38,888 nucleotides of DNA from Sulfobacillus sp. (GCA_027309085.1 DAIDDL010000040.1:1-38888); one strand, 5' to 3'. Counted from the first letter of the stretch, positions 1 to 8,578 are shown. The notes: generated by a model from the letters alone, not told the origin. Translations and numbers: made by a program.

Positions 1-91
1 TAAGAAGCGGTGACGCGATGAAGCAGGAAGATGGTCCCTACTTGATCAATTGCTCAACGATGATCATACTTGGATAAGTCCATCAGAACGG

Positions 92-1108
92 TTACCGCAC
101 AATGACCTTGGGAGGCATCGTCGACTGTCGGTAGATCAGATGGGCCTCTAAAATAATCTTGCGGAGGGGCTGTGCCATTCCCTCGATACGCTCGATGAGC
201 ATTTGTGTGCCCAAGGAGCCGTAGCTATAGGCGGGTTGGATAGCGGCGGTCAGCAGGGAATCCCCCGAGGCTAATTCGTCGGTATTGCCAAAGCCCACAA
301 TACTGAGGTCCTGGGGCATGTGCAGACCTAACTGCGCTAAACGCTGGCGGGCGTAGGCATATTGAAACACATTGGCCACGAACAGGGCCGTCGGGGGGTG
401 GGGGAGAGACAAAAAGGCATCGATAAACTTGCCGTTGGCGTTGCGCATCATGGACGATTCTTGAATGAAAGCAGGATCCACGTCCCACCCCTGGTCACGA
501 AGCGCTGTTTCGTAGCCAGCTAGTCGGTCACGGCTCGCTTGATTCTGCTGAGGGCCGGTCACGATCCCGATGTGCCGGTGACCTAATCCTATTAAATGCG
601 TCACTAAACTGATGGAGGCGTCCTTGACATTGCCTTTCACGACATCCGCCGAAACTCCTTGGACTTCACGGTCTACCATGACAAACGGCAGCTGGCGCTG
701 AATCAAAAGCACCAAACTCTCCGCCGACGAATCCCCTACGGGGCAGATTAACACGCCGTCCGCATGAAAATCGAGGCACATTTGAATCGATTCGCGTTCC
801 TTATACAGGTCTTCGTCCGTATTGGCTAAAATGACCCGATACTGGTGCTTGCGCGCGACATCTTCCATACCCCGGGCCACGAATGTGAAAAAGGGATTGG
901 TAATGTCCGGCACCACCAGAACCAAGGTGTTAATTTGTTGGTGAATGTGGTGTTTGGTGAATCCTTTGGGGACGTAATCCAGTTCCTCCATGGCCCGCAG
1001 AACCCGCTTGCGCGTGGCGTCCTTGACAGGGCCGGAGTCATTGATAATCCGCGAGACGGTCATGACCGAGACCCCAGCTTTTTTTGCTACATCGGCCATT
1101 GTTGGCAT
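92..1108 (-). CDS. LacI-family transcriptional regulator of the uronate operon
   Basis: DNA-binding repressor of the LacI/GalR family, 338 aa, the usual length. An N-terminal helix-turn-helix (about residues 4-50, with the typical MADVAKKAGVS opening and TVSRIIND recognition region) is followed by a periplasmic-binding-protein-like effector domain (about 60-335, 'VVPDITNPFF', 'VDREVQG', 'GHRHIGIVTG'). It is divergent from the uronate genes, with 169 bp between them, so it is the probable local regulator; a uronate or KDG-type effector is inferred, not seen. A perfect 13-bp palindrome overlaps the proposed -35 of the opposite operon. Start is the ATG at 1108; a second in-frame ATG three codons on (MADV) is the more family-typical start, but neither has an ideal ribosome site. 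Confidence 0.93.
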   Translation of the reverse strand: MPTMADVAKKAGVSVMTVSRIINDSGPVKDATRKRVLRAMEELDYVPKGFTKHHIHQQINTLVLVVPDITNPFFTFVARGMEDVARKHQYRVILANTDEDLYKERESIQMCLDFHADGVLICPVGDSSAESLVLLIQRQLPFVMVDREVQGVSADVVKGNVKDASISLVTHLIGLGHRHIGIVTGPQQNQASRDRLAGYETALRDQGWDVDPAFIQESSMMRNANGKFIDAFLSLPHPPTALFVANVFQYAYARQRLAQLGLHMPQDLSIVGFGNTDELASGDSLLTAAIQPAYSYGSLGTQMLIERIEGMAQPLRKIILEAHLIYRQSTMPPKVIVR

Positions 1109-1140
1109 GGCGCTATCGACATCCTTCGATCTGGCATTTT

Positions 1141-1152
1141 GTTAATTTTAAC
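1141..1152. promoter_or_regulatory. Small AT-rich palindrome in the lacI/eda divergent region
   Basis: GTTAATTTTAAC has 5-bp arms around a TT centre, about 30 bp upstream of the lacI start. It could be an autoregulatory site or simply AT-rich promoter DNA. No sharp promoter hexamers were found for lacI. Confidence 0.25.
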
Positions 1153-1207
1153 ATAGCGGGGCCTTTTGTGTTGTATCCAGAGAGCTGATGATTCTCTAGA
1201 AATATTT

Positions 1208-1220
1208 CGCAACGGTTGCG
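1208..1220. promoter_or_regulatory. Probable LacI-family operator
   Basis: CGCAACGGTTGCG is a perfect inverted repeat (6-bp arms, one central G) resembling LacI/GalR-type operators. It overlaps the TTGCGT proposed as the -35 of the uronate operon, so bound repressor would block polymerase. Assignment to the adjacent LacI protein is inferred from position. Confidence 0.6.
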
Positions 1221-1244
1221 TATTGTAAGACATAACATTAGAAT
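1215..1244 (+). promoter_or_regulatory. Candidate sigma-A promoter of the uronate operon
   Basis: TTGCGT (1215-1220) and TAGAAT (1239-1244) are separated by 18 bp. The -10 lies inside a 19-bp inverted repeat. The hexamers are recognisable but not consensus, so this is moderate evidence. Confidence 0.45.
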
Positions 1245-1251
1245 AATGTTA
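1233..1251. promoter_or_regulatory. Inverted repeat over the -10 of the uronate operon
   Basis: TAACATTA-GAA-TAATGTTA is a perfect 8-bp inverted repeat with a 3-base centre, ending 11 bases before the GGAGG ribosome site of eda. It could be a second operator or a start-proximal mRNA hairpin. It differs from the CGCAACGGTTGCG site, so a second regulator is possible. Confidence 0.4.
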
Positions 1252-1277
1252 ATTCTTTCATTGGAGGATCGAAGTCT

Positions 1278-1925
1278 ATGGACACTGCCATAAAGGGTTT
1301 AGCCGCGCACGGACTGATTGCTGTGATGCGTCATGTGCCGCTAACCGTGTTGCCTCATGTAGTTGAGGCGCTGGTGAACGGGGGAGTCCACTGTATTGAA
1401 CTCACCACGGATGGAGACAGCACCGTACCCAGAATTGCTGCCTTGCGGCAGCGTTTTGCCTCCGAGGTGGTCATCGGCGTGGGCACCGTACTCAGTGTGG
1501 ACGCCGTCCACGATGCCTGTGACGGCGGCGCGGAATTTTTGGTCTCCCCGCATTGGGATCCCCAGTTGATGGTGGCGGCCAAAAATCGAGGTGTTCCCTA
1601 CGTTCCCGGAGTCATGACGCCCACTGAAGTCTATACGGCCATCAGCCAGGGCGCTCCGATGATTAAATTATTCCCCGCGGCAATTTTGGGGCCGCGCTAT
1701 ATTCGAGAACTGCAAGGACCGTTCGGGGATCTGCCATTGATGGTGACCGGAGGGATCAACGAAGACAATTTACAGCAGTTTTTCGACGTCGGCGTGTTGG
1801 CCGTGGGCTTGGGAGGCGCGTTGGTGCCGGCGGCTGCGGTCGAACGTCGTGATTTTTTGTCCATCCAAGACAATGCCCGGAGGCTGACCGACCGCGTGGC
1901 CCAAGCCAGGACCAGGAGGATGTGA
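1278..1925 (+). CDS. eda: KDPG aldolase (2-dehydro-3-deoxy-phosphogluconate aldolase)
   Basis: Class I aldolase that splits 2-keto-3-deoxy-6-phosphogluconate into pyruvate and glyceraldehyde-3-phosphate, the last step of hexuronate breakdown. The 215-aa single TIM-barrel matches the family length. The Schiff-base lysine is K130 in 'MIKLFPA'; E41 in 'IELT', the 'GVGTV' strand (67-71) and 'SPH' (90-92) are also in place. The usual arginine after the catalytic Glu region is replaced by a 'TTDGDS' stretch, so the phosphate/4-OH specificity could differ and a KDPGal-type activity cannot be excluded. The ATG at 1278 follows a GGAGG at about 10 bases. It is the first gene of the operon; its stop is one base from the uxaA start. 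Confidence 0.93.
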   Translation: MDTAIKGLAAHGLIAVMRHVPLTVLPHVVEALVNGGVHCIELTTDGDSTVPRIAALRQRFASEVVIGVGTVLSVDAVHDACDGGAEFLVSPHWDPQLMVAAKNRGVPYVPGVMTPTEVYTAISQGAPMIKLFPAAILGPRYIRELQGPFGDLPLMVTGGINEDNLQQFFDVGVLAVGLGGALVPAAAVERRDFLSIQDNARRLTDRVAQARTRRM

Positions 1926-1926
1926 G

Positions 1927-3423
1927 ATGACCGAGGCATACGATCCGATTATGCAGTTGAATCCGATCGACACAGTCGCCGTGGCGCGAAAGACGCTGCA
2001 TCCCGGAGATATCATCCGAGGTGTGAGAGTGCAAGACGTGATTCCTGCGGGGCATAAAGTGGCATTGGCGTCGATCGCTCAGGGGCAGGCGGTCGTGAAA
2101 TATGGACATCCCATCGGTGTGGCGACCCGTCCCATTCAGCCTGGTCAGTGGGTTCACGGGCATAATGTGGCCACCAGGTTGACGGGCAAAGAGACCTACG
2201 AGTATGAACCGGCCTTGAAGGAGTCTGTGTGGCCGTCCCGCGCGGGGAACGGTCGCACCTTTTCTGGCTATGTGCGCGAGGATGGCACGGTCGGCATTCG
2301 CAACGAGATTTGGATCATTCCGACCGTCGGCTGCGTGAATAAGACAGCGGAACGATTGGCGTCGATGGCACAAGGGGCTTTTCAGGGCCGGGGCATTGAC
2401 GGGGTCTATTCTTTCCCTCACCCGTACGGGTGCTCGCAACTGGGCGAAGATCTCGCCTACACCCAAAAACTCTTGGCCGGACTGACCCGTCATCCGAATG
2501 CCGCGGCGGTATTGGTGCTGGGGCTGGGCTGTGAGACCAATCGCATTTCCGAATTTGTTCACGTGCTCGGACCTCTCGCCGATCACCGAGTGCAATTCCT
2601 CACGGTGCAAGAGGTGGAGGATGAATGGGAAACGGGGCTCAGGATCCTGGGCGAATTAGTGGCGTATGCTGAGCGCTTCCACCGGACACCGGTCCCGTTG
2701 TCGCGCCTGACCATCGGATTAAAATGCGGAGGGTCGGACGGGTTTTCCGGGATTACCGCCAATCCGTTAGTCGGCGTGGTGTCAGACCGGTTGGTCGACG
2801 CCGGGGCGACGACCTTGTTAACCGAAGTGCCGGAAATGTTTGGGGCGGAAACCCTCTTGATGGCGCGAGCGCGGGACCGCACGACGTTTGAAAACGTCGT
2901 GCGCTTAATTAATGACTTTAAGGACTATTATCTCCGTCACGGTCAAGTGATTTATGAAAACCCCTCGCCCGGAAACAAAGATGGAGGCATTACGACGCTC
3001 GAAGAAAAATCTTTGGGTTGCATTCAAAAAGGGGGCCAAAGCATCGTCGCCGACGTGGTGCCCTATGGGGAGCAGGCGAAGACACGGGGGTTGAATCTGG
3101 TCGCCGCGCCCGGCAACGATATGGTCTCTGTCACCGCTTTGGCCGCGGCAGGGGCTCAGATGGTCTTGTTCACCACGGGACGCGGCACGCCGCTAGGCGG
3201 ACCCGTACCGACCGTCAAAATTTCCACGAATTCCACACTGGCCACACGCAAACCGGGGTGGATTGACTTTGACGCTGGGCGATTACTGCAGGGGGCATCG
3301 ATGTCGGAACTCGCCGACGAACTGCTGGCGTTGGTCGTGGATATCGCCTCGGGTCGGCCCGTGGCCAATGAACGCCAGGGATTTCGTGAAATCGCCATCT
3401 TCAAAATAGGGGTCACATTGTAA
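1927..3423 (+). CDS. uxaA: Altronate dehydratase (UxaA family)
   Basis: Dehydrates D-altronate to 2-keto-3-deoxygluconate. At 498 aa it is the full-length two-part form: an N-terminal SAF domain (about residues 10-90) and the large UxaA/GarD catalytic region (about 110-490), with 'GYVREDGTVGIRNE', conserved cysteines in 'VGCVN', 'YGCSQLG' and 'GLGCETN', and the hallmark 'KCGGSDGFSG' at 266-275. Related galactarate and altronate dehydratases share these motifs, so substrate is fixed mainly by the neighbouring uxaB and eda. The ATG at 1927 is preceded by AGGAGG and follows the eda TGA directly, suggesting translational coupling. Confidence 0.93.
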   Translation: MTEAYDPIMQLNPIDTVAVARKTLHPGDIIRGVRVQDVIPAGHKVALASIAQGQAVVKYGHPIGVATRPIQPGQWVHGHNVATRLTGKETYEYEPALKESVWPSRAGNGRTFSGYVREDGTVGIRNEIWIIPTVGCVNKTAERLASMAQGAFQGRGIDGVYSFPHPYGCSQLGEDLAYTQKLLAGLTRHPNAAAVLVLGLGCETNRISEFVHVLGPLADHRVQFLTVQEVEDEWETGLRILGELVAYAERFHRTPVPLSRLTIGLKCGGSDGFSGITANPLVGVVSDRLVDAGATTLLTEVPEMFGAETLLMARARDRTTFENVVRLINDFKDYYLRHGQVIYENPSPGNKDGGITTLEEKSLGCIQKGGQSIVADVVPYGEQAKTRGLNLVAAPGNDMVSVTALAAAGAQMVLFTTGRGTPLGGPVPTVKISTNSTLATRKPGWIDFDAGRLLQGASMSELADELLALVVDIASGRPVANERQGFREIAIFKIGVTL

Positions 3424-3448
3424 CCCAAAAAATGGAGGGGGGTGCCAT

Positions 3449-4828
3449 GTGCCAGACAACGGGGAAAGGATGATACCCGGTCCGAGGATTGTCGGGGTGG
3501 AACGGGTTCTGCAAATCGGTGAAGGGAGATTTTTGCGAGGTTTTGTGGATTGGCTGTTGCAACAGTTGGATAACCAAGGCCTCTATGACGGTCGCGTGGT
3601 GGTGGCCGTCCCCCGGCCTAGTCGCCCTGGTGCATTGGATGCGTGGGAACAGCAAGGGTGTCGGTTTACGGTCGGGATTGAAGGCAGGACCGCGGGGCAG
3701 GTGGTGCGCCAGTACGAGACCGTGTCTGTCATCCGCCGCATTTTTGATCCCCATCAGCAGTGGCCGGAGTTTTTGGCCTTGGCCCGTCAGGCGGACATCG
3801 ATATCGTGGTGTCCAACACCACGGAAGCCGGGCTGGTCTACCAACCCGAACCGTTTGTCCCGGCCGTGTGTCCGCAGGCGTTTCCGGCGAAGCTGACCGC
3901 CTACCTTTATACCCGGTATCAGGCGTTTGAGGGCGCTGTGGACCGGGGGCTGGATATTGTGCCGTGCGAATTGGTGGAACAGAACGGAGACCTCTTAAAA
4001 ACCTTGGTGTTGCGCTACGCCGATTCGTGGCAGTTGCCGGAGGAATTTTCCATGTGGGTTGATGGCGCCAATCGGTTTTACAACACCCTGGTGGACAGTA
4101 TCGTGACGACTGGCGATTCATCCAGTGGCCGAGGCGATGACCGCCTCGCCGTGATTCGCGAGCCCTACTACCGCTGGGTCATTGCAGGCCCCGCGGCGCT
4201 CCGGTCGAAATGGCGGTTTGCTGCAGCGGGATTGCGGGTGGACTGGGTCTCGGACCTGACCCCGTTTCGCACCGTGAAAGTGCGGGTATTAAACGGGGCC
4301 CACACCGCGATGGCGGGATTAGGCTTATTGGCGGGACGGCATACGGTCAAGGAGGTGATGGATGACCCCACGTTAAGCCACTATGTACGCACACTGCTCA
4401 CCCAAGAAGTCCGGCCCACACTGATTGCCCGAGGAATTGACACGACAGAGATCGACACCTTTATTGCCGACGTGCTAGAGCGGTTTCAGAATCCGTTTTT
4501 GCACCATCAGCTGGCCGATATCCAGTTGAATGCCTGGTCCAAAATGCGGTATCGGTTATTGCCGACGCTGAAGGAATATGCGGAGAGATTTGGGGAGGTC
4601 CCCCCATTGTTGACGCTCGGGTGGTCCGCCCAAGTGTTGTGGAGTCTATCGTCGACCACGGGGGAGTCCCCGGAGATCGGACTACGGCGCCGGATAGAGG
4701 ATATTTTGGGGCAAGAATCGCTCTGGGGGGAAGATTTGACCACCGTGCCGGGGTGGGTGGCGACCGTGGTGGGAACGATCGAGCGCATCATCGCGGAAGG
4801 CGTGGACGCTGTGCTAGCCGAGTACTGA
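3449..4828 (+). CDS. uxaB: Tagaturonate reductase (mannitol dehydrogenase family)
   Basis: NADH-dependent reductase that turns D-tagaturonate into D-altronate, the substrate of the gene before it. The 459-aa protein begins with a Rossmann-type nucleotide fold ('VLQIGEGRFLRGFVDW', UxaB-like rather than MtlD-like). It carries the polyol-dehydrogenase catalytic set K277, N282 and H285 ('KVRVLNGAH'). The GTG at 3449 is chosen because GGAGGGGGG lies 6 bases before it; an ATG eight codons in (3470) is too close to its own purine run. The gap to uxaA is 25 bp. Fructuronate reductase (UxuB) is a relative and remains a less likely alternative. Confidence 0.9.
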   Translation: MPDNGERMIPGPRIVGVERVLQIGEGRFLRGFVDWLLQQLDNQGLYDGRVVVAVPRPSRPGALDAWEQQGCRFTVGIEGRTAGQVVRQYETVSVIRRIFDPHQQWPEFLALARQADIDIVVSNTTEAGLVYQPEPFVPAVCPQAFPAKLTAYLYTRYQAFEGAVDRGLDIVPCELVEQNGDLLKTLVLRYADSWQLPEEFSMWVDGANRFYNTLVDSIVTTGDSSSGRGDDRLAVIREPYYRWVIAGPAALRSKWRFAAAGLRVDWVSDLTPFRTVKVRVLNGAHTAMAGLGLLAGRHTVKEVMDDPTLSHYVRTLLTQEVRPTLIARGIDTTEIDTFIADVLERFQNPFLHHQLADIQLNAWSKMRYRLLPTLKEYAERFGEVPPLLTLGWSAQVLWSLSSTTGESPEIGLRRRIEDILGQESLWGEDLTTVPGWVATVVGTIERIIAEGVDAVLAEY

Positions 4829-4863
4829 CACTCGGAAAAAATACGAGGAGAAAGAGGGGATGG

Positions 4864-5661
4864 ATGATGTTGCATATGCCACATCAGGCGTATCACGGAT
4901 ACCACGGTGTTGTGGGTCCGGACAATGGCCACTTGAGATTATTAACGTTTGCTCTGCTCAAACTGGGACCCGGGGAACAGTATGACGGTGATACTGGGGA
5001 TTACGAGCAAGTCTTCGTGCTGATGTCGGGAACCATGAGGATGGAAGTCAGCGGTCAGATCTTTGAAGGACAGCGCCGCAGTATGTTTGAGGACCGAGCG
5101 ACTGCCGTCTATCTGCCGAGAGCGACGCACTTTCACGTGACGAACGGCGGGCCGGGGACCTTAGAGGCCGGAATTGCGGGCACGCCGGCGGATGTGGTGT
5201 ATGCGCCCTTTATAGTGAAACCGGACGAAATTGGGAGACGGCGCGTCGGGCAGTCCAATTGGGCCCGGACAGTGCAAGACATCGTCGTGAAAAACGGCGA
5301 CGGGCGTGTGCACCGGATTGTCGTCGGGGAAACCATCAATGACCCGGGCAATTGGTCCGGCTATCCTCCCCACAAGCATGATACCGCCATTCCGGACCTC
5401 GAGGCCGACATGGAAGAGTTGTATCATTACCGCGTGTCTCCAGCCCAGGGATTTGGGGCGCAGCTGCGGTATACGAAAGATCCGGGGCACAGCGAAGCCT
5501 ATGTGGTGCGCGATGGCGATTCCTTTTTGATTCCAGATGGGTATCACCCGGTGGCCGCCGGAGCCGGGTACCGGCTCTACTACTTGTGGATGATGGCGGG
5601 CAACATAGACCGTCAGCTCCTGCCCCATGAGGATCCTGACCATGTCTGGGTCAACGAATAA
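4864..5661 (+). CDS. IolB/KduI-fold sugar-acid isomerase
   Basis: A 265-aa double-cupin protein of the 5-deoxy-glucuronate isomerase (IolB) family. Supporting motifs are 'NWSGYPPHKHD' (metal-binding His pair), 'MEELYHYRVSPAQGFGAQ', 'DGYHPVAAGAGYRLYYL' and 'DPDHVW' near the end. IolB normally acts in inositol catabolism, but no other iol gene is present. In a uronate operon that lacks uxaC, it may perform the uronate-to-ketouronate isomerisation or process a related uronic acid; this is inference. Published work on the related KduI of E. coli shows uronate isomerisation is possible in this fold. The ATG at 4864 (or 4867) follows GGAGAAAGAGGGG; an open frame extends upstream inside uxaB but is not coding. 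Confidence 0.85.
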   Translation: MMLHMPHQAYHGYHGVVGPDNGHLRLLTFALLKLGPGEQYDGDTGDYEQVFVLMSGTMRMEVSGQIFEGQRRSMFEDRATAVYLPRATHFHVTNGGPGTLEAGIAGTPADVVYAPFIVKPDEIGRRRVGQSNWARTVQDIVVKNGDGRVHRIVVGETINDPGNWSGYPPHKHDTAIPDLEADMEELYHYRVSPAQGFGAQLRYTKDPGHSEAYVVRDGDSFLIPDGYHPVAAGAGYRLYYLWMMAGNIDRQLLPHEDPDHVWVNE

Positions 5662-6715
5662 CGGGGTATCCGGACGTCTCGCGAAACTCGTCCACCTGGT
5701 GCGCGACCAACAATGGCCGGCCTTAGCACTAAGCCGCGAGGAGAATTTGGCATGGGTGTTCGGGGGACGCTTTCATGTCAATTGCGCTACTGTGACAGGA
5801 ATCGCGAGTTTGGTGGTGACCAGCGATGGAGCCTACATGGTGGTGGATAACATCGAACAGGAGCGTCTGGTCAACGAAGAGGGTGTGGTGGGCGTGAATT
5901 GCCGAACATATCCCTGGCATGATCCGCACGGACGGGAATCGTCGTGGCCTCCGTTGGCGGTGACGGATGAGCAAGCCGAGTCACGTCTGCTATGGTTGCG
6001 CTGTCGCCTGGACGCTGATCAAGAGGCCGATGCCGAATGCGGGGGGCGTCTCTTGGCGCAAGCGCTCGAGGGGGCGTGCCGCGAGTGCCAACCTCAAGAA
6101 TCCGAATATGTGGTGGCCGCACGCTTGGCGGCACGGTGTTTAGAACGTGGAATTGAACCCGTGGTGAACTTAGTCGGCGGCGAAGATCGCGCCTTGAAGT
6201 ATCGGCACTTGATGCCCACAGACGCCAGAATGGGTCGCTATGGAATCGTGTCGATTGGAGGACGGTACCGGGGCATTGTGATCTCAGCGACGCGTATGGT
6301 GCATTTCGGGACGGTACCGGCAGGGCTGCGGGGTCGCTATGAAGCGGTGACTCGAGTTTACGGGGCCTTTCTCGATGCGTCTACGGTGGGCAATACCCTA
6401 GGGCAGACGTTGGCTGCCGGGCAGCAACACTATGGTCGGGAAGGGTACGCCGACGAATGGCGGTTTCACCATCAGGGCGGGGTGGCAGGATATCGCTCCC
6501 GAGAGATGAAGGCCAAGCCGCAGTCCACTTTTGCAATTGCAGAGCATCAGCTGTTAGCGTGGAATCCCACGATTCGCGGAGTGAAAGTGGAAGATACGGT
6601 CCTCGTTCACAAATCGTCCCGGCTGCAGTGGTTAACGCGCACCCCGGACACCCCAACGATCGAGGTGAGCACCGCGAATGGTGTCTGGGCCATCGCGGAT
6701 TGGATGATCCTCTAA
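5642..6715 (+). CDS. M24 / creatinase-like protein lacking metal ligands
   Basis: A 357-aa protein with the two-part architecture of Xaa-Pro peptidases and creatinase: a creatinase-type N-domain (about 1-140) and a pita-bread M24 domain (about 150-350). The metal-binding aspartates of peptidases are absent: 'VSIGGRYRG' and 'SATRMVHFG' occupy the places of the DxG and DxTRT motifs. The usual HGxG region reads 'HHQGGVAGY', while 'KVEDTVLV' keeps the C-terminal Glu. It is therefore probably not a metallopeptidase; a creatinase-like hydrolase or a binding protein is possible. It overlaps the previous gene by 20 bp, and TGAGGA sits 8 bases before the ATG at 5642. A diverged piece of this gene lies at 22011-22190. 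Confidence 0.8.
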   Translation: MSGSTNNGVSGRLAKLVHLVRDQQWPALALSREENLAWVFGGRFHVNCATVTGIASLVVTSDGAYMVVDNIEQERLVNEEGVVGVNCRTYPWHDPHGRESSWPPLAVTDEQAESRLLWLRCRLDADQEADAECGGRLLAQALEGACRECQPQESEYVVAARLAARCLERGIEPVVNLVGGEDRALKYRHLMPTDARMGRYGIVSIGGRYRGIVISATRMVHFGTVPAGLRGRYEAVTRVYGAFLDASTVGNTLGQTLAAGQQHYGREGYADEWRFHHQGGVAGYRSREMKAKPQSTFAIAEHQLLAWNPTIRGVKVEDTVLVHKSSRLQWLTRTPDTPTIEVSTANGVWAIADWMIL

Positions 6716-6734
6716 TCAGAAAGCGAGGATGGCC

Positions 6735-7688
6735 ATGAGTTCTAAGGATAGCGTGTTGACAACGGGCGAAATCCTGGGGGTGATGACCCCTGCGCACCGT
6801 GGTCGCCTCATGTTGCATACAACCCTGACATTAAGTATTGGCGGATCGGAATTTAATGTGGCCATGGCGCTTGCCCGTTTACAGCAGTCGGTGATGTTTA
6901 CGGGACGGGTGGGCGCCGATCCCGCGGGGCAGTTAGCCATCGATCTTTTGCGCGGGGCAGGCGTTGATATCTCCGGGATAGGGGTGGATCCCCAAGCGCA
7001 AACGGGGTGGTACATCAAAGAATTTTACGGGCTGTCGGATGAACCGCGCGTTTACTATTATCGTCGACACAGTGCGGCCCGGGATTGGATGCCGCCAGGT
7101 CTGGACGAGTTACCGACCGGGAAGGCGGTGGGGTGGGTGCATACGAGCGGCATTACGTTGATGTTGGATGCGGCGTTGAGTCAGCGCGTCCAAGATTTTG
7201 TCATGCAATGGGCGGCCCGTGACATTCCCGTATCCTTGGACATCAATTACCGCCAGGCGTTAGGGCGGCCCGACGAATGGCGGCAGGCCATCCGGGCGGT
7301 GCTGCCATTCGTGACGGTTCTGTTGGGCTCCCGTACGGAACTGGAAGTGGTGTTGGGGACGTCTCCGGGGGAAAAGATGCCGGTGGGCACGTTACCGCGG
7401 ACCGTTGTTGTCAAAGATCACCGTCAGGCTCAAGTGTATCACGGAGGCGATCTTGTGGCCGACATCCCCGCTCTCCCAGTGCCGGGAGTGGTGGATGTGG
7501 TCGGAGCTGGGGATGGATTTTCGGCAGGACTCATTGCCGGGTGGCGTGAAACTCAGAACTGGAGCGAGGCGCTGCGATGGGGTCATGTGGTGGGAGCCTT
7601 GGCAGTCCGTCATCCGGGCGATTGGGAAGGCTATCCCTGTTATGATGAACTGCAAGCGGTGTTGCACAACCAGTGGAGAGACCGGTAG
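6735..7688 (+). CDS. kdgK: 2-keto-3-deoxygluconate kinase (PfkB family)
   Basis: Phosphorylates KDG to KDPG with ATP, linking uxaA to eda. The 317-aa protein has the ribokinase/PfkB fold: 'GGSEFNVAMALARL' near the N-terminus and the C-terminal signature 'VVGAGDGFSAGL' with catalytic D260. Substrate is inferred from the operon, which has every other step around KDG. Start: two ATGs six bases apart; the second (6735) is preferred because GAGG (6725-6728) is then at a normal distance. It is the last gene of the operon, with 19 bp from the M24 gene. Confidence 0.88.
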   Translation: MSSKDSVLTTGEILGVMTPAHRGRLMLHTTLTLSIGGSEFNVAMALARLQQSVMFTGRVGADPAGQLAIDLLRGAGVDISGIGVDPQAQTGWYIKEFYGLSDEPRVYYYRRHSAARDWMPPGLDELPTGKAVGWVHTSGITLMLDAALSQRVQDFVMQWAARDIPVSLDINYRQALGRPDEWRQAIRAVLPFVTVLLGSRTELEVVLGTSPGEKMPVGTLPRTVVVKDHRQAQVYHGGDLVADIPALPVPGVVDVVGAGDGFSAGLIAGWRETQNWSEALRWGHVVGALAVRHPGDWEGYPCYDELQAVLHNQWRDR

Positions 7689-8578
7689 CGAATCAACCGA
7701 GGCTTCCATGCTGGCGCCGACCTGCGGATGTCGTCCGGGAAAATTTCTTGCGTGCGAGTCGGAACCCCATCTCCATGGCATGGCTGGTCGCCACCGGCAT
7801 CACGGTAGGATTTGATTGATGTGGTGTGAGCGTTTTCAAAACACCCTCGCGGAGATTGTCGTTTATCAGACTCCGCAGGAGGAGATGGCGCCCCCACGTC
7901 CGACGCGGGGGCCATACCATCCTACTGTCTGGGCTTCTCGTGCACCCGTCCCACCTATTAGGGTGGGACGGGTGCACGAGAAGCAAGAGGTTTTCGGGAA
8001 ACGTTTGAACAGCAAGGCCACCACCTCCAGGGGATATAGGACGAATCGATGATTCGCGATGAGCAGGCCAGTGGTCGCACGTGCTTTCGCAGTGGCCAGC
8101 AACGGGCATGTTGCAAATTGGCTAACATGAGCCCAGGCCGATGCGCAAGCCATCCGCCGTCCCAGGATGCCATTGGATTGAACCGAACGGCACGAGGCAA
8201 TCCGGGAGTTCATGATGAATCCGGTCCATCAGGGACCATCAACGCCATCCGCACGCGGCGCCAGACGGCACATTCGTGTGCGACTGCTGATCAGGAGGGG
8301 CCGGGACTGATTCCGCACCCGAGGCTCTTTCCCCAACGTATAATAACCATGTTTGGATTTGCTAGGCCGAGGGATCGCGGTATTCAAGAACCCAAACCTT
8401 TCTTCTTTTTTCGGGTAAGACATTTCGGTACGACATTGTAATCGTTTATTTCAGGACATACTGAACGAGCAGCTGTGCGGCATTAGCACAAACGCCATCC
8501 CCCCACGAGATTATGACCGTTACCCATGCTTCCAGACGCTGAGACGCAAAGCGGGATCATCATCAAGGAAATACTCCC
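7689..8578. other. 890-bp non-coding stretch between converging operons
   Basis: No reading frame here looks like a real protein; the open frames are short, overlap on both strands and lack ribosome sites. It holds an imperfect GC-rich hairpin (about 7889-7912), a perfect 23-bp inverted repeat (7933-7984), and otherwise featureless sequence that may be decayed coding DNA. Confidence 0.5.
7933..7984. repeat. Perfect 23-bp inverted repeat
   Basis: Arms 7933-7955 and 7962-7984 are exact reverse complements around a 6-base loop. The site lies between kdgK (plus) and tatC (minus), which converge, so a bidirectional terminator is plausible. There is no clear T-run on either side (only TTTT a few bases to the right). 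A small palindromic mobile element is the alternative. Confidence 0.7.

Noticed and set aside
4621-4863. Long N-terminal extension of the IolB-like frame, overlapping uxaB
   Set aside because: The extra 81 residues are Arg/Gly-rich shadow translation of uxaB, and a strong ribosome site precedes the ATG at 4864.
8049-8441. 130-codon frame in the kdgK/tatC gap, and overlapping minus-strand frames
   Set aside because: No recognisable motif, no ribosome site, and composition unlike a real protein; possible debris only.
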